Part shown: positions 6,692 through 12,001 of the stretch, one piece after another
How the letters are laid out: each line of letters opens with the position of its first letter
Position numbering within the stretch: the stretch's first letter is position 1
Source: Planctomycetota bacterium
GTDB lineage: Bacteria; Planctomycetota; Phycisphaerae; Phycisphaerales; SM1A02
DNA: 12,001 nt
Reading direction: 5' to 3'
Assembly (NCBI GenBank): GCA_009926815.1
Contig: RFOC01000042.1
Coordinates: forward strand, 1-12,001
The notes under the pieces: model-generated
What the model was told of the DNA's origin: nothing
Database searches by the model: none
What the model saw: the letters and a program-made list of their open reading frames with translations, nothing else
Program-made: the position numbers and the translations under genes

Positions 6692-7635
6692 GCGACGACC
6701 TGACCGAGGAGATCCTGGGTCGCATGCGCACGGCCGGGTTCGCGCTGGCCGGCGTGTGCGATGCCCGTCCCATCGACCGCCCCGACATGTTCGAGGCGTG
6801 GCTGCAGGCCGGTCACGGTGGCGAGATGGACTGGCTGGCGAAGCACCTGGCCGAGCGCATCGATCCTGGGGTGCTGGTGCCCGGCGCACGATCGGTGGTC
6901 TGCGTGGCGGATCGATACGCCGATGGCCGCGCGGATCGGCGGGAGCCGGGCCACGGCCGCATCGCGCGCTATGCCCGTGGCGGCGACTACCACGCGATCA
7001 TGCGCGAGCGGCTCGAGCCCATCGCCGAGGCGCTCCGTGACCGTCACCCGGGGCACCGATTCCGCGTGTGCGTGGACTCCGCACCCATCGCCGAGCGTGA
7101 CCATGCGGTGCGGGCCGGCCTCGGCCGCATCGGGAAGCACACGCTGCTCATCGGGTCGGGTGGACGGGGCAGCTGGCTGGTGCTGGGCTGCATGGTGACC
7201 ACGGCGCAGCTGCGTCCATCCGCCGCCATGCCGGGGGATCCCTGCGGTTCGTGCACGCGCTGCATCGACGCCTGTCCAACTCGGGCTATCGAGCCCTGGA
7301 AGGTGAAGGCCGACCGCTGCATCAGCTACCTGACCATCGAGCATGCGGGGGATCCGGCCGCCTGGTTCCGCGACCGCAGCGACGACTGGCTCTTCGGTTG
7401 TGACGCCTGCATCGAGGCCTGTCCGCATTCGCAGCCCACCCAGCGATCACGCCGGTTGGGCATCCATCCCGCCTACGCGGGCGGCGTCGCCTCGCTGTCC
7501 CTGGAGGATGTCGTGCGCTGGCAGTCGCGGGACTGGGAGCGATTCGCCTCGCATGGGGTGCTTCGTCGCGCACCCCTGGAGCGTTGGCGAAGGAACGCCG
7601 CGCTGCTGCAGCAGCGGCGACAGGCCCGGGGCTGA
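6688..7635 (+). CDS. queG: Epoxyqueuosine reductase QueG
   Basis: Cobalamin- and iron-sulfur-dependent enzyme that reduces epoxyqueuosine to queuosine at the tRNA wobble position, the last step of queuosine synthesis. The 315-residue protein shows RIARYARGGDYHAIMRERL (91-109), the cofactor/catalytic region VDSAPIAERDHAVRAGLG with GRIGKHTLL (129-154), and two [4Fe-4S] motifs. The first motif is CGSCTRCIDACPTRAI (C186, C189, C192, C196); the second uses CISYLTIE (C211) and CDACIEACP (C238, C241, C245). It is of the short type, lacking the extra C-terminal HEAT-repeat region of longer homologues. The start is inferred as TTG at 6688, sharing bases with the hpnE stop, with GGGG at 6679-6682; the first ATG in frame would cut into the conserved N-terminus. 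It is the last gene of the + strand run. Confidence 0.93.
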   Translation: MSDDLTEEILGRMRTAGFALAGVCDARPIDRPDMFEAWLQAGHGGEMDWLAKHLAERIDPGVLVPGARSVVCVADRYADGRADRREPGHGRIARYARGGDYHAIMRERLEPIAEALRDRHPGHRFRVCVDSAPIAERDHAVRAGLGRIGKHTLLIGSGGRGSWLVLGCMVTTAQLRPSAAMPGDPCGSCTRCIDACPTRAIEPWKVKADRCISYLTIEHAGDPAAWFRDRSDDWLFGCDACIEACPHSQPTQRSRRLGIHPAYAGGVASLSLEDVVRWQSRDWERFASHGVLRRAPLERWRRNAALLQQRRQARG

Positions 7636-7643
7636 GACGGGAT
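7636..7643. other. Convergent junction between queG and the lipoprotein gene
   Basis: Only 8 bases separate the two convergent stop codons, and I see no hairpin followed by T residues here. Transcripts from both sides probably run into the opposing gene, or termination is Rho-type. Confidence 0.6.
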
Positions 7644-9119
7644 TCAGCGGGCTTGAGCGGGGTCCGCGGGCGGATCGCCGGCGGGGGCTGGTTCCGCCGC
7701 GGGTTCGGCAGCGGGATCCGTCGCCGGTTCCGCGGCCGGCTCGGCAGCGGGAGCATCCGAGGCCGGCGCCTCGGCGGCCGGTTCCTCCGCGGCCGGCGCC
7801 GTGGCGGCACCGGAGGAGGCGGCACCCGAGGCCGCACGCATGCGATCGATGGCATCCACGCGGGTTCGAATGGACGCCAGCACGGCGTCGCTGCCGGCGT
7901 CGAGCCCCTCGCGGATGGCCTTCACCGCCTCGTCCGCGCGGGCGAGCGAGGCATCCCGCTGAGCGCCCGCCTCGCGCATGGCGGTGGCCCAGGCGCTGTC
8001 CGAGGCGATGGCCTGGATGGCGTCGAGCGCGGCGGCCTCGGCCGCGGCGTGCGCCGCGCGTCGGGCCGCGTGCGCGAGCAGCGAGAGTCGAACGGACATG
8101 GCGAGCAGCCGGGCTGACCGGCCCGTCTCGTCATTGAGCGCGAAGGCCTGGGCATACAGGCCGGCGCACTGATCCAGGTCCGAGGCGATCGCCTCGTCGA
8201 GTGGCTTGAGCTCCTCGGCCGAGGCCTTGATCATGGCCTTGGCGTCGGCGGTCGCCGCCTCGATCAGGCGGCTTGCGGCGCCACGCAGCTTGCGGGAGGC
8301 CTCGCCGCGGTCGGCGCGGATGGTGCCCAGGTCCTGGCCGATCTGCTCCAGGCGCTGGAGTTCGGCCTCCAGGCTGGCCACCAGGGCTTCGCCCTGCGAC
8401 ACCCGCTGCTGCAGGGCCGCGGCCTCGATGCCCTTGGCGGCCGCCTCCGTGCGGGCGCGGATGGACTCGCGGCGCACCGCGTCGACCTGCTTGAGCATGG
8501 CATCGCGGCTCGTGGCGGGGGCGGCATCCGCCCGACGCCGCAGTTCGTCCGCCTCCTGCTCCTTCGACAGTCCAGCGGCCTCGGCCGCGGTCACGCCTTC
8601 CTGCAGGGCGGCCAGCGCCTCGCGGTCGGACTCGAGCGCCGCCTGCAGTCGCGATCGCTCCTCGCCCGAGGCGGTCCGTCGTGCCGAAAGTTCCTCGGCC
8701 TCCGCGCCGCCCGCATCCAGGCCAGCGGCCATCGCCTGCAGGAACTTGGCCATGTCCACGTTGCGGCGGACCTGCAGGCTGCGGACCGCCTGGGCCACCT
8801 CGATCCGATCGGCCTGCATCACGTCCAGTCGCACGGCCTCGCGCACCAGCCCCGCCTTCACGAGCGCGAAGGCGACCTTCTGGCCCTGCAGCGCGCCGGC
8901 GGGAGCCTGGGCGGTCTGGGCGGCGTCGCGAAGGGCGCGGGCCGACGCCGCTCGGCTGCCAGCATCCACGCTGGAGACCTCGGCCATGGCCTTCTCCGCC
9001 TTCGCGATGGTCTCGTCCAGCTTGCGGTCGACGGCCTTCACCGGATCCTGCGCTCCGCAGGCGCAGAGCAGCAGCAGCAGGCTGGCGAGGGGGAGGATTC
9101 GCGGGGCGTGGGCCGTCAT
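7644..9119 (-). CDS. Probable lipoprotein with long helical coiled-coil regions and Ala/Pro/Glu-rich tail, function unknown
   Basis: I do not recognise a named family. The 491-residue product starts with a lipoprotein-type signal: R7, a hydrophobic LLLLL core and a lipobox LCAC ending at C21, so it is probably lipidated and exported. Residues about 30-420 are almost wholly predicted helix, rich in Ala, Glu, Arg and Gln. Heptad-like coiled-coil stretches appear around 145-280 (for example LQQRVSQGEALVASLEAELQ). The last 51 residues are a low-complexity tail with repeated AAEP units. It lies 15 bases downstream of the CX4CH-motif gene on the same strand, so the two are probably co-transcribed. 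A structural or scaffold role in the envelope is possible but not shown. The ATG is chosen because the signal sequence begins right after it; no clear Shine-Dalgarno sequence is visible. Confidence 0.8.
   Translation of the reverse strand: MTAHAPRILPLASLLLLLCACGAQDPVKAVDRKLDETIAKAEKAMAEVSSVDAGSRAASARALRDAAQTAQAPAGALQGQKVAFALVKAGLVREAVRLDVMQADRIEVAQAVRSLQVRRNVDMAKFLQAMAAGLDAGGAEAEELSARRTASGEERSRLQAALESDREALAALQEGVTAAEAAGLSKEQEADELRRRADAAPATSRDAMLKQVDAVRRESIRARTEAAAKGIEAAALQQRVSQGEALVASLEAELQRLEQIGQDLGTIRADRGEASRKLRGAASRLIEAATADAKAMIKASAEELKPLDEAIASDLDQCAGLYAQAFALNDETGRSARLLAMSVRLSLLAHAARRAAHAAAEAAALDAIQAIASDSAWATAMREAGAQRDASLARADEAVKAIREGLDAGSDAVLASIRTRVDAIDRMRAASGAASSGAATAPAAEEPAAEAPASDAPAAEPAAEPATDPAAEPAAEPAPAGDPPADPAQAR
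7647..7799 (-). repeat. Low-complexity repeat encoding the AAEP-type tail
   Basis: The 3' end of the lipoprotein gene encodes about 51 residues made of degenerate AAEP, APAAE and ADP units. At DNA level GGCCGGCGCC occurs twice, at 7761-7770 and 7791-7800, as a direct repeat. Such tails are often flexible linkers; length may vary between strains. Confidence 0.6.
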
Positions 9120-9134
9120 GGGGCGGCCAGTCTA

Positions 9135-10517
9135 CTACCGTTCCTCGGTGCCGGCCGGTGGCGTCACCGGAGCGGCGGGAGCCTCGATCGTGACGGGGTA
9201 CTCCGGTCTGGGACGATGCATGCCGCGCAGCCAGGCCACCACGCTCGTCTCGGGCTCGTCCCGTCCGCTTCGCACGGAGGGCTTCCACCCGGACACGGCC
9301 GGATGGGGCCGCCGGGCGGACTCCCGCGGTCGCCCCATGTCCAGCAGCGGCGATGCAGCGGGGTTGTCGAAGTCCAGCAGGCTCTCGCCTGCGGCCGTGC
9401 GGTGACGGAGCAGGTGCACCAGGTTGGTGTAGCTGGTGCGAGCGTCGCGCGGTTGCTCCCGGACCAGCCGAAGGGATCCCGCCTGGTCGCCCCCGTGGCA
9501 GCGACTCGTGGCGCAGTTGGGCACCAGCCAGGCATCGTGCACCTGCTTGCGATAGACCCGAAGATGCTCCGGATCCTCCGCCACGCGAATGCGGCCGTAG
9601 AGATCCCTCGCCTTGAGCTGGAAGAGCAGCGTGAGCAGGCGCGGCGCGGGCCATGCCGCCAGCTTCTGCGCGGTGTCGCCATCGGCGGGCAACTTGCCCT
9701 CGGGTCCGAAGCGAGTGACCAGGTCCGCCGGCAGGTCCGGCGAAGCCTCCATGCGAGGCGGTCGCGTGAGATCGACCTCCATGACCCGGATCACGTTCAC
9801 GTCGGATTCGCGCAGCCGAGGCTGCGGCACGGCATCTTCCGCCGGGTTCGCGGCGGCCGGTCGGGGCTTCTCGGGCGGCGGGGCCGTGGTCGACGCACGA
9901 GTGCGCTGGGCGATCTCCGCAAGCTTCAGCAGCTTCCGGACCTCGTCGGATTCCTGGTGCTTCACCACTTCCCGCAGTTCCTCCACGGCCACCTCCGGAT
10001 GGTCCTGGTCCATGGCCCATCGAGCCAGCGCGATGCGCTGCGGCCACGCATCCGCGGGAATGGCCTTGCGATACCGGGCCAGCAGGACGTCGAAGGGAAC
10101 CTCGCGTTCCAGGCCCCAGATCTCCGAGCGTGGGATCACGGTTCGCATGCCCCGCAGATCCACCGTCGCGCCATCGAGGCCATCGGTCACCAGGGTGCCC
10201 CGCACTCGCCGGTCGTCTCGATAGCGCACGATCACCGGGGTGCCCTCGGGGTCGTCGAGCAGCGGGATGGCGCTGATCACGGCGCTGCGGTCGATGGAGC
10301 GCTCCTCGCCGGCCGTGGTTCGGATCACCAGCGTGGCCTCGTCCTCACGGACCACGGTGCCGCCGAACTCCTTGTAGAAGTCCAGCACCACCCAGACGCG
10401 GCGCGGAGGCGGAGCGTCGGGCGTGGCGGCTGCCGCGGGAGCGACTGGCGCCTCGGCGGGCGGCGGGTCGCCGGCCGCCAGCAGGGGCGCGAGCAGCACG
10501 ATCACGTACGGACGCAT
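9135..10517 (-). CDS. Exported protein with beta-rich N-terminal region and C-terminal CX4CH haem-type motif, function unknown
   Basis: The 460-residue product starts with a hydrophobic signal-like stretch (MRPYVIVLLAPLLAAG), then a Pro/Ala linker. Residues about 40-138 look like repeated small beta units (GGTVVREDEATLVIRTTAG; RGTLVTDGLDGATVDL), similar to SH3/Sm-like folds. Residues about 150-205 are helical and a Pro-rich spacer follows. The C-terminal region holds VPNCATSRCHGGD, with C335, C340 and H341 forming CX4CH, then SPLLDMGRPRE and PHPAVSGW. CX4CH followed by a Pro-Arg/His-Pro segment resembles the C-terminal cytochrome-like domain common in secreted planctomycete proteins (established family style, not checked by search). 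M398 or a nearby residue could be the distal ligand. The frame is open to a GTG at 10553; the ATG at 10517 was preferred because it places the signal peptide at the very N-terminus. Upstream gene of a pair with the lipoprotein. Confidence 0.8.
   Translation of the reverse strand: MRPYVIVLLAPLLAAGDPPPAEAPVAPAAAATPDAPPPRRVWVVLDFYKEFGGTVVREDEATLVIRTTAGEERSIDRSAVISAIPLLDDPEGTPVIVRYRDDRRVRGTLVTDGLDGATVDLRGMRTVIPRSEIWGLEREVPFDVLLARYRKAIPADAWPQRIALARWAMDQDHPEVAVEELREVVKHQESDEVRKLLKLAEIAQRTRASTTAPPPEKPRPAAANPAEDAVPQPRLRESDVNVIRVMEVDLTRPPRMEASPDLPADLVTRFGPEGKLPADGDTAQKLAAWPAPRLLTLLFQLKARDLYGRIRVAEDPEHLRVYRKQVHDAWLVPNCATSRCHGGDQAGSLRLVREQPRDARTSYTNLVHLLRHRTAAGESLLDFDNPAASPLLDMGRPRESARRPHPAVSGWKPSVRSGRDEPETSVVAWLRGMHRPRPEYPVTIEAPAAPVTPPAGTEER
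9495..9515 (-). other. CX4CH haem-attachment-type motif
   Basis: Codons for Cys (9513-9515), Cys (9498-9500) and His (9495-9497) encode C-A-T-S-R-C-H. Classical c-type haem sites are CXXCH; CX4CH variants are known in some cytochromes. Haem binding here is inference. Confidence 0.6.
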
Positions 10518-10597
10518 GCCGGGATTGTGACGCCGGGAGGCTCGCGCCGCCACCGGGCCCCGCCATCGGATAGCGTGCCATGCCCAGGAGGACTTCC
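10518..10597. promoter_or_regulatory. Divergent intergenic region, probable promoters for both flanking genes
   Basis: The 80 bases separate two divergent starts (10517 on -, 10598 on +), so at least one promoter for each gene should lie here or overlap the gene ends. I see no convincing -35/-10 pair. On the - strand TGGCACG (10580 to 10574) matches a sigma-54 -24 element, but the expected GC of the -12 element is missing. The + strand side ends with a strong Shine-Dalgarno sequence. Confidence 0.4.
10586..10591 (+). promoter_or_regulatory. Ribosome-binding site of the isomerase/epimerase gene
   Basis: A perfect AGGAGG sits 6 bases before the ATG at 10598. It decides the start: an in-frame ATG at 10580 lies before the ribosome-binding site and is rejected. 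It is the strongest Shine-Dalgarno sequence in the window. Confidence 0.85.
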
Positions 10598-11590
10598 ATG
10601 AAGCTAGGCGTGATGAGCGCGTTGTTCGCAGGTCGCACCCTCGAGCAGGCCTGCCTGACCTGTGCCGAGCATGGGCTGCAGGCCATCGAGCTGCCCGTGG
10701 GTGCCTATCCCGGGAAGCCCTTCTTCGACCCGGCCCGCGTGCTCGCCAGCCGCCGCGACCAGGATCGGATCCGCGGGGTGCTCTCCGACCACGGCCTGGA
10801 GCTCAGCGCCCTGGCCGTGCACGGCAATCCGGTGCATCCGGACCGGAAGATCGCCAGGGCGCATCACGAGGCATGGGAGATCGCGGTGGCGCTGGCGCCC
10901 CGGCTGGGCACCGACATCGTGATCACCTTCAGCGGCTGTCCGGGCGGTTCGCCGCGCGACACGCAGCCCAACTGGGTCACCTGCCCCTGGCCAGGCGACT
11001 TCCTGAAGGTGCTCGAGTACCAGTGGGATCGCGTGCTGGTGCCGTACTGGAGCCGGGCCGCCCGCCTGCTCGCCAAGCACGGCGTGCGATCGGCGTGGGA
11101 GCCGCATCCCGGCTTCTGCGTCTACAACACCGACACGCTGCTGCGGCTCAGCGAGCTCGCCATGAAGGCCTCGGGCGTGAAGGGTCGGAACAGGCTCGGC
11201 GCCAACCTGGATCCCTCGCATCTCTTCTGGCAGGGCATCGACCCGGTGCTGGCCGCGCGCGACATCGGCGAGGCGGGCCTGCTCTTCCATGTGCACGCCA
11301 AGGACACCGAGCTGGATCCGCACGAGGGACCCCGCAACGGCTACCTGGACACGCGTCACTACGGTCGCCTGCGCGAGCGCAGCTGGAGCTTCCGCGCCTG
11401 CGGCTGGGGCCATGGCACGGACTTCTGGCGGCCCTTCGTCTCCATGCTCCGACGGCAGGGCTACGACCACGTGCTCAGCATCGAGCACGAGGATGGGCTC
11501 ATGAGCGCGCAGGAGGGCTTCGAGCGATCCGTGGAATTCCTGCAGGGGTGCCTGATCGAGCAGCCCGCCGCGAAGCCCTGGTGGGCGTGA
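10598..11590 (+). CDS. Sugar phosphate isomerase/epimerase family protein (TIM barrel)
   Basis: The 330-residue protein belongs to the xylose isomerase-like/AP endonuclease 2 TIM-barrel family, metal-dependent cytosolic enzymes that isomerise or epimerise sugars and polyols. It starts MKLGVMSALF after AGGAGG. Likely metal ligands follow the family pattern: E168 in WEPHPGFCVYN, D205 and H208 in ANLDPSHLFWQGIDP, H231/H233 in FHVHAKD, and E296 in LSIEHEDGLM. The FSGCPGGSPRDTQPNW and CPWPGDFLK segments (111-137) and the GYLDTRHYG region point to a particular subgroup common in bacterial sugar and inositol-type catabolism. The substrate cannot be read from sequence, and no transporter or kinase lies nearby to help. 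The gene stands alone: divergent from the haem-motif gene and convergent with the gene at the right edge. Confidence 0.9.
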   Translation: MKLGVMSALFAGRTLEQACLTCAEHGLQAIELPVGAYPGKPFFDPARVLASRRDQDRIRGVLSDHGLELSALAVHGNPVHPDRKIARAHHEAWEIAVALAPRLGTDIVITFSGCPGGSPRDTQPNWVTCPWPGDFLKVLEYQWDRVLVPYWSRAARLLAKHGVRSAWEPHPGFCVYNTDTLLRLSELAMKASGVKGRNRLGANLDPSHLFWQGIDPVLAARDIGEAGLLFHVHAKDTELDPHEGPRNGYLDTRHYGRLRERSWSFRACGWGHGTDFWRPFVSMLRRQGYDHVLSIEHEDGLMSAQEGFERSVEFLQGCLIEQPAAKPWWA

Positions 11591-11620
11591 GCGGCCGTGC
11601 CATGGCCCGCCGATCAGGGT

Positions 11621-11637
11621 GGGCGGGCCCGCCCGCC
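11621..11637. terminator. GC-only inverted repeat between convergent genes, possible terminator
   Basis: GGCGGG at 11622-11627 pairs with CCCGCC at 11632-11637 around a 4-base loop, inside the perfect palindrome GGGCGGGCCCGCCC (11621-11634). It sits in the 55-base gap between two convergent stop codons, where a bidirectional terminator would be expected. No T tract follows on either strand, so intrinsic termination is uncertain. Confidence 0.4.
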
Positions 11638-11645
11638 ACGGTGCG

Positions 11646-12001
11646 TCAACCGTCCAGCAGGCCGCCGCGCGTGCCGCTGCGTTCCAGCAGCCGGGCCACG
11701 GCGTCGCGGTCGTCGGGACGAAGTCCATCCGATCGAAGGGCCGCGACCAGCCGCCGGGTCTCCTGCTCGCGCTGGAGGTAGCGCAGCGAGGTCTGGGCGG
11801 CCGCGGCCGGCTCCATGCCGCTCAGGAAGTCGACGCCCTCGCGGTAGACGATGGTGCTCGCGAGCCGCTTGCTGATCAGCCATGCCACGTAGGGCCCGGG
11901 CAGATCCTTCCAGAGCCGGTCGCCCACCGTCCGCACCAGCGTGGCCGGCAGGTGCTCCAGCACCAGCGTGCGGGCGAGCAGCCGGTCGGCGTCGGACCAT
12001 C
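11646..12001 (-). CDS. C-terminal part of an unidentified protein, possibly NAD-glutamate dehydrogenase (5' end beyond window)
   Basis: The frame runs from the right edge without a stop to TGA at 11646-11648, giving 117 codons. It includes WSDADRLLARTLVLEHLPA, GDRLWKDLPGPYVAWLISKR, LASTIVYREGVDFL and a helical end, SLRYLQREQETRRLVAALRS. The amino acid mix is protein-like, unlike the overlapping frames. The LAS.IVYREG.DF segment reminds me of the C-terminal end of large bacterial NAD-dependent glutamate dehydrogenases, which deaminate glutamate to 2-oxoglutarate. That recognition is from memory and weak, since the catalytic part is outside the window. A GTG at 11963 is not taken as the start because the frame stays open upstream. 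It converges on the isomerase gene. Confidence 0.6.
   Translation of the reverse strand, partial: WSDADRLLARTLVLEHLPATLVRTVGDRLWKDLPGPYVAWLISKRLASTIVYREGVDFLSGMEPAAAAQTSLRYLQREQETRRLVAALRSDGLRPDDRDAVARLLERSGTRGGLLDG

Noticed and set aside
5174..6889. A 571-residue open frame on the - strand opposite hpnE
   Set aside because: No recognisable motif and it shadows a well-supported HpnE across its length.
7761..7800. Repeated GGCCGGCGCC blocks as a possible CRISPR or regulatory repeat
   Set aside because: Only two copies, and they are explained by the Ala/Pro/Glu repeat coding of the lipoprotein tail.
8131..10047. A 638-residue - strand frame spanning parts of the lipoprotein and haem-motif genes
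   Set aside because: It is out of frame with both supported proteins, very Arg/Gly-rich and has no motif; the two in-frame products have signal sequences.
10565..10580. Sigma-54 promoter candidate on the - strand upstream of the haem-motif gene
   Set aside because: The -24 part TGGCACG is good, but the -12 part reads CCGAT, lacking the near-invariant GC; a chance match is likely.
11614..12000. A 128-residue - strand frame at the right edge
   Set aside because: Arg/Ala/Gly-rich shadow of the overlapping frame at 11646-12001, which has normal protein composition.

Overview
This window is a very GC-rich bacterial chromosome segment with tightly packed genes. The gene content points to the Planctomycetota, probably a Phycisphaerae-like lineage. 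The evidence is the three-enzyme HpnC/HpnD/HpnE squalene route, a sigma-54 factor, and a secreted protein with a CX4CH haem motif of the kind common in planctomycete proteins. The assignment is an inference from gene style, because no rRNA or marker phylogeny was available. I saw no tRNA, rRNA, CRISPR array, insertion sequence or phage gene.

Left half (1-7635, all + strand): a dense probable operon of seven genes. It begins with the 3' part of dnaX (DNA polymerase III tau/gamma, cut by the window edge), then recR 9 bases later and rpoN (sigma-54) 28 bases later. hpnC, hpnD, hpnE and queG follow. From rpoN onward every junction is a 4-base stop/start overlap (ATGA, ATGA, GTGA, TTGA), which suggests translational coupling. 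Together hpnD, hpnC and hpnE convert farnesyl diphosphate to squalene. queG makes queuosine in tRNA. No squalene cyclase or carotenoid desaturase is present in the window.

Middle (7644-10517, - strand): a two-gene unit convergent with queG. The upstream gene encodes an exported protein with a beta-rich N-terminal part and a C-terminal CX4CH haem-type motif. The downstream gene encodes a probable lipoprotein with long alpha-helical coiled-coil segments and an Ala/Pro/Glu repeat tail. Neither has a function I can name.

Right (10518-12001): an 80-base divergent intergenic region, then a + strand TIM-barrel sugar phosphate isomerase/epimerase-like gene with a strong ribosome-binding site. A convergent - strand gene enters from the right edge and is seen only as its C-terminal part; it is possibly an NAD-glutamate dehydrogenase.

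The most striking signal is in dnaX. An isolated run of eight A, holding an in-frame A AAA AAA heptamer, lies just after the region encoding domain III, and stop codons follow within a few codons in both other frames. This looks like a programmed frameshift or transcriptional slippage site that would make a short gamma-type subunit beside full-length tau.
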